From Roseibium sp. HPY-6 (GTDB lineage Bacteria > Pseudomonadota > Alphaproteobacteria > Rhizobiales > Stappiaceae): a DNA stretch of 64,000 nucleotides. Shown here piece after piece: positions 46,931-55,805 of this stretch. Made by a program: the position numbers and the translations under genes. The notes below the pieces were generated by a model, which was given only the letters and a program-made list of their open reading frames with translations, was not told the DNA's origin and did no database searches. Location: positions 1,550,001 through 1,614,000 of the forward strand of contig NZ_JBEWCD010000002.1 in assembly GCF_040530035.1 (NCBI RefSeq), given 5' to 3'. How positions within the stretch are numbered: position 1 is the stretch's first letter; each line of letters starts with the position of its first letter.

Positions 46931-47758
46931 ATGTTTGAACGCAAACAGCTTGTCGAAAAGTACCGGGCGATGATCGCACGCGGCGAGCCGATCATTGGTG
47001 GCGGTGCCGGCACGGGGCTCTCGGCAAAGGGCGAGGAAGCTGGCGGGATTGACCTGATCGTCATCTACAACTCCGGACGATACCGGATGGCGGGCCGAGG
47101 CAGCCTCGCCGGTTTGATGCCTTACGGTGATGCCAACTCCGTGGTGATGGAAATGGCCGGCGAGGTCCTGCCGGTCGTGAAGAACACGCCGGTTCTGGCA
47201 GGCGTGTGCGCATCGGATCCGTTTCGGTTGATGGACAAGTTCCTTGATGAAGTGAAGTCCGCTGGATTTTCAGGCGTTCAGAACTTTCCGACCGTCGGCC
47301 TGATCGACGGCAACTTCAGGGCTAACCTGGAGGAAACCGGCATGTCCTATCAGCTCGAAGTGGACATGATTGCGATGGCGCACGAGAAGGACATGCTCAC
47401 GACGCCATACGTCTTTTCCACTGAGGATGCGACGGCGATGGCAAAGGCCGGTGCGGACATCATCGTCTGCCACCTTGGCCTGACGACGGGCGGGAGCATT
47501 GGCGCTGAAACCTCGCTCAAGCTCTCAGACTGTCCGGCAATTGTCGATGAATGGTCCGCTGCAGCACTGGCGGTCAATCCGGACGCCGTCGTTCTGGTCC
47601 ATGGCGGCCCGGTCGCCATGCCCGAGGACGCAGAATTCGTCTTGAAGAATACGCGCAACTGCCACGGCTTCTACGGCGCATCGTCAATGGAGCGTTTGCC
47701 GACAGAAATCGCGCTCGTCGAACAAACCAAAAAATTCAAGGAAATCCGCGGCTCTTGA
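46931..47758 (+). CDS. phosphoenolpyruvate hydrolase-like TIM-barrel protein (Tm-1 C-terminal domain type)
   Basis: This 275-residue protein fits the PEP_hydrolase (PF09370) family: [69 protein letters not shown] and [14 protein letters not shown]. The name comes from distant homology to PEP mutase/isocitrate lyase enzymes; true activity for this family is not established. It starts 2 bases after the LivF-Tm-1 fusion, so the two Tm-1 halves are made together, probably as a complex. It may be a retro-aldol or C-C bond-cleaving enzyme in the pathway. Confidence 0.88.
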   Translation: MFERKQLVEKYRAMIARGEPIIGGGAGTGLSAKGEEAGGIDLIVIYNSGRYRMAGRGSLAGLMPYGDANSVVMEMAGEVLPVVKNTPVLAGVCASDPFRLMDKFLDEVKSAGFSGVQNFPTVGLIDGNFRANLEETGMSYQLEVDMIAMAHEKDMLTTPYVFSTEDATAMAKAGADIIVCHLGLTTGGSIGAETSLKLSDCPAIVDEWSAAALAVNPDAVVLVHGGPVAMPEDAEFVLKNTRNCHGFYGASSMERLPTEIALVEQTKKFKEIRGS

Positions 47759-47779
47759 GCCGGGGTGGGAGGATCGATC

Positions 47780-50700
47780 ATGGCTGGTCAGCTCATCGGG
47801 CAATTGGTGCTTTGGCTCATTCTCGCGGTCATTGTTGTTTTTATTCTCTACTGGGTGATGCACTGGCTTTACCGGCGCTCGACCAAGGAAGTTGCCTTCG
47901 TGCGAACGGGGTTCCTGGGCGAGAAGGTCGTGATCGACGGCGGCGCCTTTGTGTGGCCGATCATCCACGACATCACGCCGGTCAACATGAATTCGCTACA
48001 GATGGGGCTGACACGCGAAAAGGAAGACGCGCTCATCACGAAAGACCGATTACGCGTCGACGTGGATGCGGAGTTTTACGTCCGCGTCGGTCAGACGAAA
48101 ACTGCGGTCAGCCTGGCGGCGTCAACGCTTGGGCGGCGCACGCTGGAACCGGAGCGCATCCATTCTTTGCTGTCGGGTAAATTCGTCTCGGCGCTGAGAA
48201 CCGTCGCCTCCGAAATGACGATGGAGGAGCTTCACGAAAGCCGGCATGTCTATGTCGACCGGGTGTTGGAAGCGGCTCAGGTCGGGCTCGACAAGAACGG
48301 GCTGGAGCTGGAAAGCGTTGCCATCACCGACATCGACCAGACCGGTATCGAGTATTTCAATCCCTCCAACCGGTTTGACGCCGAAGGCCTGACAACCGTT
48401 ATCCGTGAAATCGAAGATCGCCGGAAACTGCGTAACGACATCGAGCAGGATTCCATGATCCGCATCCGTTCGCGCAATCTGGAAGCGGAAAAGCAGGTGC
48501 TCGACATTGAACGTGAAAGCGAAAATGCGCGCCTGGAGCAGGAACGTGAGATTGAATTCCGCCGCGCGCAGCAGCACACGGATCTCGTCCGGGAGCGTGC
48601 GGAGCGGGAGAAAGAAGCCGAACAGGCATCGCTTTTGAGCCGCGAAGCAATCGAAACGGCACGGATTGAAAACGAACGGCTGATTTCCGAGGCGCGGATC
48701 GCTTCGGAAAAGGAAGTCCGCCAGAAGGAAATAGACCGGCAGCGGGTCATCGACGAAGCGGAAATCGTAACGCGTGAGGCCGTCGAAAAAGCGCGCATCG
48801 GCCAGGAAAAGAACCTCACCGAAGAGCGCATCAAGACGCAGCAGATGACGGAAGCCGCCGACATTGCCGCCAAGGAAGCGGTGGAAAAGGCGAGGATTGC
48901 TCAGGAACGGACGCTGACCGAGGCGCGCATTGCCAAGGATCGCGAAACGGAAGCTCTCGAAATCGAACGCAGGAAGACGATCGAGGAGACGGATATCGCC
49001 GCGCGTGAGCTGATCGAAAAGGCGAAGATCGCGCAGGAAGAAGCCGTCACGGAAGCGCGGATTACGTTCGAACGCTCGACCCGCGAGCGGGAAATCGCCC
49101 GCAATCTCGCGGTAGAGCAGGCCGAGATCGCCTCGCGCGAGGCGGCTGAAAAACTGCGGGTCGCACAGGAGCAGACGGTCAACGCTTCGCGTATTGAGGC
49201 CGACCGCGAAACCCGCCGCCTTGAAATCGAGCGTCAGAAAATTCTGGAAGAGGCGGAGATCGCCAGCCAGAAGGCGACAGAAGCGGCACGTATCGCGCGC
49301 GAAAAGGCCCTCTCCACCGAGCGCATTGCCTCCGAACAGGCGACCCGCGCACTGGAGATTGAACGCCAGCGCGAGATCGATATCGCCCAGATCGCCGCGC
49401 GCGAGGAAACCAACAAGACCCGGATTGCCCAGGAAGAGCGTATCCGGAACCTTGAAATTTCCTCCAACAAGGCGATCGATGAAGCAGAGATCGCCGCACG
49501 TGAAGCCGTTGAGAAGGCACGGATCGCCCAGGACAAGCAACTCTCCTTCGAGCGCATTGCAGCGCAGGAAGCGACCGACGAGCGCGATGTTGCCCGCCAG
49601 GCAGCCCTGGATGCGGCCAATATCGCCGCCAAGGAAGCAACGGAAGCCAAGCGGATTGCCCAGGAGAAGGTGATTGCGGCCGAACGCATTTCTTTCGAAC
49701 AGGAGACCCGCGGGCTCGAGATCGCGCGTAACAAGGCCGTCGAGGAAGCCGAGATTGCCGCGCGCGAAGCCGTCGATGCGGCAAGGATCGCGCAGGAAGC
49801 CAAGATCACGCTGCAGCGGATCGAGAGCGAAGAAACGACACGCGAACGCGACGTCGCCCGTGCAAAGGCCATCGAGGCGGCGGAAATTGCCAAGATCGAG
49901 GCAACGGAAGCGGCACGCATTGCCAAGGAAAAGAAAGTCGCGGCAGAGCGTATCGCATACGAGCAGGATCTGAGAGAGCGCGAAATCGCCCGCAACCGCG
50001 CGGTCGATGTCGCCAATATCTCCGCTCAGGAACTGGTGGAAGCTGCACGTATCGCGCAGGAGAACAAGGTCCGTACGGCCGAGATCGCAAAGGACGCGGA
50101 AATCCGCACGCGCGAGATCGAAAAGACCGAAGCGATCGAAACGGCGGAAGTGTCGTCCCGACGTACTGTCGAACAGGTCCGGATTGCGCGGGAACAGGAA
50201 ACGACGGCGGAAAAGATCGCGCGGGACGAAAAGATCCGCGCCCTGGAAATTGCCCGCAACCAGGCGATCGACGAAGCCCAGGTGGCGGCAGATCAGGCCG
50301 TCGAGGCGGCAAGGGTTGCCAAGGCGAAATCCATCGACGCGGAAAAGATCCTCGCCGAGCAGGAAATCGACGCCAAGAAGCTGGAGCGCAGAAAGGTGCT
50401 CGAGCAGCTCGAGATCGCCCGCGTCCAGGCATTGCGCGAAGCCGAAATCGTCAGCCAGGAAGAGATCGAACGCGCGCAGATTGCGTCAGAACGTGGCCTC
50501 GACGATGCCCGCATCGGTCATCAGACGGAGCGCAGACGTCTGGAGATCGAACGCGAGAAATCTGTCGAAAGCGCCCAGATGGACAAGGCAATCGAGCTCT
50601 ACAAGAAGTCGCTTGATGAAAGCGCAGCTGCCGTAGAGGCCGAGGCTGCACGGGCGCGCGCTACCGAAGCGGCGGAAAAGGTCAAGACGGCTCAGGAAAC

Positions 50701-51262
50701 CGAAGTTGCCACGCGCCGCAAGTCTGTCGACGTGGTTCTGGCCGAAAAGGATGCGGAGGAAAAACGCATCGCGGCGGAAGCCGAGCGCATTCGCAAGGCA
50801 GTGGAAGCCGAAGCTCAGAAGCTCATCAACGAGGCGGAAAACGTGCTTACGGACAGCGCCCGTCATTCCCTCTTCAAGCGCAAGATGCTCGAGCACGTCG
50901 AAGGCATTGTCGCCGCGTCGGTCAAGCCATTGGAGAAGATCAACGATATCAAGATCATGCAGCTCGGCGGCAACGGTGCGGCCGGTCTCGGATGGGCGGA
51001 CGGCAACGGAGCGGCCACCGGTGGCGGTGGCGGCGGAGGCGGCAGCCCGACGGACGAGGTCATCAACTCGGCCCTGCGTTACCGCGTCCAGGCGCCGATG
51101 GTCGACAGCCTATTGAGCGATATCGGCATCGACGGCTCGAACCTGGCCAAGTCTGACGTGATGCGTACGGCCAACGACATGACGCGCGCGGCCAATGAAA
51201 TGAAGCGGCTGAAAGCGGATGACAAGCCCAAGGGGTCCGGCTCTTCGAAGGAGAGCAAATAA
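47780..51262 (+). CDS. giant SPFH/flotillin-like protein with ~60 hendecad repeats
   Basis: A 1160-residue protein from the ATG at 47780 (GGAGG upstream). In order: one transmembrane helix (about residues 5-29); an SPFH/band-7 domain (about 35-205) with FLGEKVVIDGGAFVWPIIH and LNKNGLELESV-like sequence; a very long charged helix (about 210-1030); a Gly-rich stretch (about 1080-1090); and a helical tail rich in basic residues. From about residue 283 to 942 the helix is an exact series of 11-residue units (consensus near ARIAxExxxxE) without a register break. It is about twice the length of ordinary bacterial flotillins. It likely scaffolds a membrane domain; its stop overlaps the next gene. 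Confidence 0.9.
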   Translation: MAGQLIGQLVLWLILAVIVVFILYWVMHWLYRRSTKEVAFVRTGFLGEKVVIDGGAFVWPIIHDITPVNMNSLQMGLTREKEDALITKDRLRVDVDAEFYVRVGQTKTAVSLAASTLGRRTLEPERIHSLLSGKFVSALRTVASEMTMEELHESRHVYVDRVLEAAQVGLDKNGLELESVAITDIDQTGIEYFNPSNRFDAEGLTTVIREIEDRRKLRNDIEQDSMIRIRSRNLEAEKQVLDIERESENARLEQEREIEFRRAQQHTDLVRERAEREKEAEQASLLSREAIETARIENERLISEARIASEKEVRQKEIDRQRVIDEAEIVTREAVEKARIGQEKNLTEERIKTQQMTEAADIAAKEAVEKARIAQERTLTEARIAKDRETEALEIERRKTIEETDIAARELIEKAKIAQEEAVTEARITFERSTREREIARNLAVEQAEIASREAAEKLRVAQEQTVNASRIEADRETRRLEIERQKILEEAEIASQKATEAARIAREKALSTERIASEQATRALEIERQREIDIAQIAAREETNKTRIAQEERIRNLEISSNKAIDEAEIAAREAVEKARIAQDKQLSFERIAAQEATDERDVARQAALDAANIAAKEATEAKRIAQEKVIAAERISFEQETRGLEIARNKAVEEAEIAAREAVDAARIAQEAKITLQRIESEETTRERDVARAKAIEAAEIAKIEATEAARIAKEKKVAAERIAYEQDLREREIARNRAVDVANISAQELVEAARIAQENKVRTAEIAKDAEIRTREIEKTEAIETAEVSSRRTVEQVRIAREQETTAEKIARDEKIRALEIARNQAIDEAQVAADQAVEAARVAKAKSIDAEKILAEQEIDAKKLERRKVLEQLEIARVQALREAEIVSQEEIERAQIASERGLDDARIGHQTERRRLEIEREKSVESAQMDKAIELYKKSLDESAAAVEAEAARARATEAAEKVKTAQETEVATRRKSVDVVLAEKDAEEKRIAAEAERIRKAVEAEAQKLINEAENVLTDSARHSLFKRKMLEHVEGIVAASVKPLEKINDIKIMQLGGNGAAGLGWADGNGAATGGGGGGGGSPTDEVINSALRYRVQAPMVDSLLSDIGIDGSNLAKSDVMRTANDMTRAANEMKRLKADDKPKGSGSSKESK
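48626..50605 (+). repeat. coding repeat: 60 x 33 bp hendecads with 132-bp higher-order period
   Basis: This tract codes for 60 consecutive 11-residue units. A hydrophobic residue (Ile, Val, Leu or Met) recurs every 11 residues from Leu285 to Met934 of the protein. A higher-order unit of four hendecads (44 residues, 132 bp) repeats about eleven times, with one or two three-hendecad units. The DNA is diverged, so it is ancient protein-level repetition, not a recent expansion. Confidence 0.9.
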
Positions 51263-51699
51263 TGGCCCGCGTTTATACCTCTTCCGTGATCAATGCGCCG
51301 GCCGCAAAGGTCTGGGAGCGGATCCGCGACTTCAACGGCCTGCCGAAATGGCATCCGCGGATTCGCGAGAGCCGGATTGAAGACGCTCTGCCCGCAGACA
51401 AGATCGGCTGCATCCGCAACTTCAATCTGCAGAACGGGGACAATATCCGCGAGCAGCTGCTTGGGCTGTCCGACTACGACCTTTTCTACAGCTACTCAAT
51501 GCTCGAGGGGCCGATGCCGCTCAGCGACTACATAGCGACACTCCGGCTGACACCCGTCACGGAAGGCGATCGTACCTTCATTGAGTGGTCCGCGGAATTT
51601 GAATGCAGCGCAGAAAACGAGGACGACCTGGTCACCGGGATTGGCAGCAATGTTTTTCAGGGAGGTTTCGACGCGCTGAAGAGGCACTTTGGGGGCTGA
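51262..51699 (+). CDS. SRPBCC (START-like) family protein, copy 1
   Basis: This 145-residue polyketide-cyclase/START-like protein begins MARVYTSSVINAPAAKVWERIRDFNGLPKWHP, the standard SRPBCC opening, and ends with FQGGFDALKRHFGG. It has no signal peptide or membrane segment, unlike CoxG proteins that end in an anchor helix. It binds a hydrophobic ligand in a deep pocket in characterised relatives. It overlaps the flotillin stop by one base. A clear paralog lies at 52212. Confidence 0.88.
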   Translation: MARVYTSSVINAPAAKVWERIRDFNGLPKWHPRIRESRIEDALPADKIGCIRNFNLQNGDNIREQLLGLSDYDLFYSYSMLEGPMPLSDYIATLRLTPVTEGDRTFIEWSAEFECSAENEDDLVTGIGSNVFQGGFDALKRHFGG

Positions 51700-51735
51700 A
51701 CGCAAGGTTTCGTTGTCAAAAGAGGAGGAAGGACA

Positions 51736-52194
51736 ATGACATACCGGACTATCTTGGGCGCACTGGGGTTCGCCCTTTGCACAACCGCGGCTTCGGCACA
51801 GGATCTGCCACCGCTCGTGATGCAGCCTAACGCCGAGCGTGTGACCTTCGAACATATCGACGCGCTCAATGCCTGCGACTGGAACCGGCTGATGGCCCAG
51901 TATCCCGAAGAAGTGCTCTTCATCCTGCCGAACGGTGTATGGATCGAAGGCCGCAGGAACATCGGCGACGTCTTTGCGGGTTTCTGTAAACCGCGTGAAG
52001 AAGGCGGCTTCAAGGGCGCGACTTTCATTGCAGAAAAAGTGAAGACAATCGGCGACACGGTGAACGTGTCCTGGCGCGTGGAAGCAGATTTTCTTGCTGA
52101 GCCCTACAAGGGCGCGGATGCATATGTGACGCGCGACGGACTGATGTACGCACAGGTCACCACGTTCGATCCCAACGACATGAAGTTCAAGTAG
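51736..52194 (+). CDS. exported SnoaL/NTF2-like protein
   Basis: This 152-residue protein has a signal peptide (MTYRTILGALGFALCTTAASAQ) and an NTF2/SnoaL-like cone fold signature: ERVTFEHIDALNACDWNRLMAQYPEEVLFILPNGVWIEGR, DVFAGFCKPREE and VNVSWRVEADF. Two cysteines (in NACDW and GFCKP) could form a disulfide in the periplasm. It lies between two SRPBCC genes. It may bind or convert the periplasmic substrate; no activity is known. Confidence 0.8.
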   Translation: MTYRTILGALGFALCTTAASAQDLPPLVMQPNAERVTFEHIDALNACDWNRLMAQYPEEVLFILPNGVWIEGRRNIGDVFAGFCKPREEGGFKGATFIAEKVKTIGDTVNVSWRVEADFLAEPYKGADAYVTRDGLMYAQVTTFDPNDMKFK

Positions 52195-52211
52195 GCGAAG
52201 GCGGCAAGGTC

Positions 52212-52655
52212 GTGGTCAAGGTTGTCCGCAGTACAGTTTTGAAGGCACCGGTTGACGCCGTGTGGGAGATCCTGCGCGACTTCAACGGCCACGACCGCTG
52301 GCACCCCGCTGTCACAACAAGCCAGATGGAACGGGGTGAGAGCTCGGACAGGGTCGGCGCGGTCCGCCGGTTCCGGCTGCAGGATGGCTCGGAACTGCGC
52401 GAGCAACTGCTGACACTCTCCGATCTGGAACAGGCTTTTTCCTATTGCCTGCTCGATACGCCGGTTCCGCTCTTCAATTACGTCGCACATGTCCGGCTCT
52501 TCCCGGTAACCGACGGGGACTGGACCGTGTGGGAATGGGAGAGCCGGTTCGATACGCCCGCCGGGCGGGACAAGGAACTGGCCTCGCTGGTTGGCGATGA
52601 CATCTACGTCGCCGGTTTCAAGGCAATTGCAGAACATATGGGTGTGGAGGCGTAG
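52212..52655 (+). CDS. SRPBCC (START-like) family protein, copy 2
   Basis: This 147-residue paralog of the 51262 product shares WEILRDFNGHDRWHPAV, the FRLQDGSELREQLLTLSDL segment and FPVTDGDWTVWEWES with it. The GTG start is at 52212. It immediately precedes the FAD subunit of the Mo hydroxylase (3-base gap), a position like that of CoxG in CO dehydrogenase clusters, where an SRPBCC protein helps assembly or membrane recruitment. No anchor helix is present. Confidence 0.88.
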   Translation: MVKVVRSTVLKAPVDAVWEILRDFNGHDRWHPAVTTSQMERGESSDRVGAVRRFRLQDGSELREQLLTLSDLEQAFSYCLLDTPVPLFNYVAHVRLFPVTDGDWTVWEWESRFDTPAGRDKELASLVGDDIYVAGFKAIAEHMGVEA

Positions 52656-52658
52656 CGA

Positions 52659-53462
52659 ATGGTTACGGTAACGACAGTCGATACGCTTCAGGAGGCCGCA
52701 GCAGGCGTCGGGCGCGAAGCTGTCTATCTCGGGGGAGGAACCCTCGTGATGCGCGGCGTGAACTATGGTGACCAGCAGATTTCTGAAATCGTGCGCCTGC
52801 GCAGCCAGGATAGCCTGCGGAGTATCCGGTCCAAAGGTGACCGTATCGTCCTGGGTGCGGCTGCGACGATGGGTGACGTTCTTAGATCCTCGGATTGTGC
52901 TGCGCTTCATACCGTTGCCCGTCAGGTGGGCGGTCCCGCGGTCCGCAACATGGCGACCGTCGGCGGTAATATCTTCGCGCCTCACCCCTATGGCGACTTT
53001 GCTGTTGCTTTGCTTGCGCTTGATGCGCGGCTGCGCATGTCGGATGGCAGTGATCTTGATCTGGAGACCCTGCTCGCCGCGCGCGGCAGTGAAAGGCGCC
53101 TGGTCGAATCGGTCTCCATCGCAAGGCCGGCTGGGGACGACTTCCGCTTCCGGAAAGTCAGCCGGGTCAAGCCGAAGGGCGTGTCTCTGATGAGCCTGGC
53201 GGCATGGCTTCCGCGCCGCGCCGGGCGGATCGCCGGGGCACGCGTTGCCTACGGCGCAATGGCGCCGACACCCGTCAGGATCAAGGCCGTTGAAGCTGCT
53301 CTCGAAGGGGTGAGACTCGATGCGAACAGCATCAGCGGCGCAATAGCAGCTGCAGCGCAGGGGCTCAATCCACCGGATGATCCACTTGCGTCCGGCTGGT
53401 ACCGGACTCAGGTCGCGCCGGTTCATCTGAAACGCCTGCTTTTGGGTGAGGGAGGCAGATAA
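52659..53462 (+). CDS. Mo hydroxylase FAD-binding medium subunit (CoxM/XdhB-like)
   Basis: This 267-residue FAD subunit of the xanthine dehydrogenase family transfers electrons from the iron-sulfur clusters to the acceptor. FAD-binding loops are visible: YLGGGTLVMRGVN and MATVGGNIFAPHPYGDFAVALLALDA. The C-terminal CO dehydrogenase flavoprotein domain (FRKVSRVKPKGVSLMSLAAWL) is present. It is slightly short for the family (usually around 280-290). It overlaps the small subunit by one base. Confidence 0.92.
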   Translation: MVTVTTVDTLQEAAAGVGREAVYLGGGTLVMRGVNYGDQQISEIVRLRSQDSLRSIRSKGDRIVLGAAATMGDVLRSSDCAALHTVARQVGGPAVRNMATVGGNIFAPHPYGDFAVALLALDARLRMSDGSDLDLETLLAARGSERRLVESVSIARPAGDDFRFRKVSRVKPKGVSLMSLAAWLPRRAGRIAGARVAYGAMAPTPVRIKAVEAALEGVRLDANSISGAIAAAAQGLNPPDDPLASGWYRTQVAPVHLKRLLLGEGGR

Positions 53463-53944
53463 TGACGAAACGTCCGGTCCAGTTTCAGCTGAATGGGTCT
53501 CCCGTTGCGGTGTTCACCGACGAAGGCCAGAACCTCCTTGATCTGCTGCGCCGAGGCGTGGGGGATCTGTCACCCAAATATGGCTGCGGTCAGGGAACCT
53601 GCGGCAGCTGCACCGTTCTTATCGACGGAGAGCCGCGCCTGAGCTGCCTGACGCTGGCTGAAACCGTGGAAGGCCAAAGTGTCGAGACCACGAACGGTCT
53701 CGCGAACGGCCCCGATCTTCATGCGCTTCAGGAAGCGTTTATGGAAAATTTCGCCGCCCAGTGCGGGTACTGCACGCCAGGCATGCTGATGGCGGCCAAG
53801 GCACTGCTGGACCGAACGCCCAGGCCGAGCCGGGAGGAAGTTGTCGAGGCAATCTCAGGCAACATCTGCAGGTGCACAGGCTATGAGCCGATCATCGACG
53901 CCATCATGGCAGCCAGCGGTCAGCCCGTCAGGAGGGCCAGCTGA
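53462..53944 (+). CDS. Mo hydroxylase 2Fe-2S small subunit (CoxS-like)
   Basis: This 160-residue protein carries two [2Fe-2S] clusters. The plant-ferredoxin-type motif reads CGQGTCGSCTVLIDG...RLSC, and the second, in the helical domain, reads CGYCTPGMLMAAKALL with GNICRCTGY. Length and motif order are exactly those of the CoxS/XdhC group. It lies between the FAD subunit and the first half of the Mo subunit, with single-base overlaps on both sides. Confidence 0.95.
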   Translation: MTKRPVQFQLNGSPVAVFTDEGQNLLDLLRRGVGDLSPKYGCGQGTCGSCTVLIDGEPRLSCLTLAETVEGQSVETTNGLANGPDLHALQEAFMENFAAQCGYCTPGMLMAAKALLDRTPRPSREEVVEAISGNICRCTGYEPIIDAIMAASGQPVRRAS

Positions 53945-55803
53945 TGTCTTCGGTTGAATTCAGAAAAGATCTCTTTGCCGATGAGCGGGACGACAACCTG
54001 CAGGAAATCGGTAAACCGACGCGCCGCCAGGATATTCTGGGACACGTCACGGGCCGCTCGCCCTACTATGACGATCACCTCTTCGACGGTTTGCTGCATA
54101 TGCGGTGTGTGCGTTCGCCGCATCACCATGCCCGCATCCGGTCCATTGACACCTCTCAGGCCGAACGCATGCCCGGTGTCGTTCGTGTCGTGACGGCACG
54201 CGATGTTCCGAACAACCTGAACACGCTGCTGTCGCTGATCAATTTCGGCAAGGATGAGGAAAAACTCATCCAGGACACCAAGGTTGCCTATGTCGGCGAA
54301 CCAGTCGCCGCGGTGATCGCCGAGACGGAAGGTCAGGCACGGACTGCCTGTGCGGCCATAAGGGTCGACTACGAGGTCCTGCCGCATGTGCTCGATCCGG
54401 AAGAGGCGCTGGTACCGGACGCGCCTGTCGTCAATGAGGTCTATCCCAACAACACCTTCGACTATCACGATCGCTACGATCACCAGAAACTGCGCTTCGG
54501 GGATATCGAAAAAGGGTTCTCCGAAGCAGATCACATTGTTGAGGGCGAATACCAGATGTCGCCCATCGAACAGGCTCCGATTGAGACCTGCGGTGCAATT
54601 GCAGCACCGGAAACCAACGACCGCTTCGTTTGCTACACCTCGACCCAGGCGCTTTTCTTCTCCCTCGGCACCACGGCGAAGCTCCTGAATATGGCATCGT
54701 CGAGACTGCATTTCGTCGGCGGTACGGTGGGCGGCGGCTTCGGCGGCAAGGTCGACAGCATCGTGGAACCGCTCTCGGTTCTGGGAGCCGTCCTGACCGG
54801 GCGGCCCGTCAAGTTCATGTGGGACCGCGCGGAGGAAATGCAGGTGGGCGCACCGCGCGGTGCGGAGCGCTGGCGGATCAAGGACGGCATTGCCAGTGAT
54901 GGAAGGATCCTGGCGCGCGCCTTTACCGGTTTCTTCGATGCCGGCGCTTATACGCGGCTGTCCTCATACGCCATCATCAAGTGTACCGGCCATATCCCGG
55001 GTCCCTATTCGATCCCGAATGTCGCCTCAAATGTCTTTTGCGTCTTCACCAACCGGACGCCGGCAACGGCCATGCGCGGCTTCGGCATTACCGGCGTCGA
55101 CTTCGCCATTGAGTGCCATATGGACAAGGTTGCCGAGGCTGTCGGCATGAACCCGATAGAACTCAGGATCCTGAATGCCTATCGCGATGGGGACATGAAA
55201 CCGCATCGCAGGCTCGCCAAGAACGCGGCCCTTATTGAATGCTGTCAGGTTGCCAGCCAGAAAGCCGGGTGGCCGATCAGCGCCGATGCCGCGCGCCAGT
55301 CCAGCCTTTCTGGCGGTGGCGGCGACAGGGCAAATATTCCGGAGAGCCTCACGGACAGCGTTGGCCGGATCGGAGAGCGCCGGACAAGTTCGATCCCGAC
55401 CGAGCCGGGGCAGGGGGCGCCGTCAAAGGGCCGCGTTGCTGCCGGGACGCAGGGCGTGCCGATTGTTGCCGCTGCGCCGCAGGACGAGGATATGGTTGGA
55501 GATCCGGTGCGCATGGGGTTCCGTCATGCCCCGGCGGCATCGCCGCAAAAACCCAGCCAACCGGCGAGACCGCCAGTGCCACCGGCCACGCCGGCTCCGC
55601 AGAGCAGTCCGTCGGTGCCCGTGTGGTCACAGCCTCCTGTTCCACCACCGCCTGCATCACCACCAGCCGCGCCACAGGCTCCTGCCGCGCAAGCTCCTCA
55701 GGCGCCAGCTGAAGCTGCGCCTTACAAGCCCGAGCAGCCGTTTTCCAGAGGTGTCAAACGACCCGGTGTCTCGCGGTTTCTGTCCGGTTCGAGGAGGCGC
55801 TGA
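53944..55803 (+). CDS. Mo hydroxylase large subunit, N-terminal half with Pro-rich tail
   Basis: This 619-residue protein matches only the first part of a molybdenum hydroxylase large subunit. Residues about 25-440 include TRRQDILGHVTGRSPYYDD, DTKVAYVGEPVAAVIAETE and the molybdopterin-cytosine-dinucleotide loop GGGFGGK (263-269), then TAMRGFGITGVDFAIE. From about residue 440 the sequence departs from the family and becomes a roughly 170-residue, Pro/Ala/Gln-rich, low-complexity tail ending in a basic patch (GVKRPGVSRFLSGSRRR). The rest of the subunit is the next gene, in another frame. The tail has no homology to the missing half, so this is a true split, not a frameshift. Confidence 0.9.
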   Translation: MSSVEFRKDLFADERDDNLQEIGKPTRRQDILGHVTGRSPYYDDHLFDGLLHMRCVRSPHHHARIRSIDTSQAERMPGVVRVVTARDVPNNLNTLLSLINFGKDEEKLIQDTKVAYVGEPVAAVIAETEGQARTACAAIRVDYEVLPHVLDPEEALVPDAPVVNEVYPNNTFDYHDRYDHQKLRFGDIEKGFSEADHIVEGEYQMSPIEQAPIETCGAIAAPETNDRFVCYTSTQALFFSLGTTAKLLNMASSRLHFVGGTVGGGFGGKVDSIVEPLSVLGAVLTGRPVKFMWDRAEEMQVGAPRGAERWRIKDGIASDGRILARAFTGFFDAGAYTRLSSYAIIKCTGHIPGPYSIPNVASNVFCVFTNRTPATAMRGFGITGVDFAIECHMDKVAEAVGMNPIELRILNAYRDGDMKPHRRLAKNAALIECCQVASQKAGWPISADAARQSSLSGGGGDRANIPESLTDSVGRIGERRTSSIPTEPGQGAPSKGRVAAGTQGVPIVAAAPQDEDMVGDPVRMGFRHAPAASPQKPSQPARPPVPPATPAPQSSPSVPVWSQPPVPPPPASPPAAPQAPAAQAPQAPAEAAPYKPEQPFSRGVKRPGVSRFLSGSRRR

Positions 55804-55805
55804 TC

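Noticed and set aside
48122..49540. 472-residue minus-strand frame with Phe/Leu/Arg-rich repeats
   Set aside because: It is the reverse complement of the hendecad-coding tract; its repetition mirrors that of the flotillin gene and it has no independent support.
48626..50605. Regular 33/132-bp periodicity considered as a CRISPR or satellite array
   Set aside because: The periodicity is at the protein level, DNA copies are diverged, and the tract is inside one open frame.
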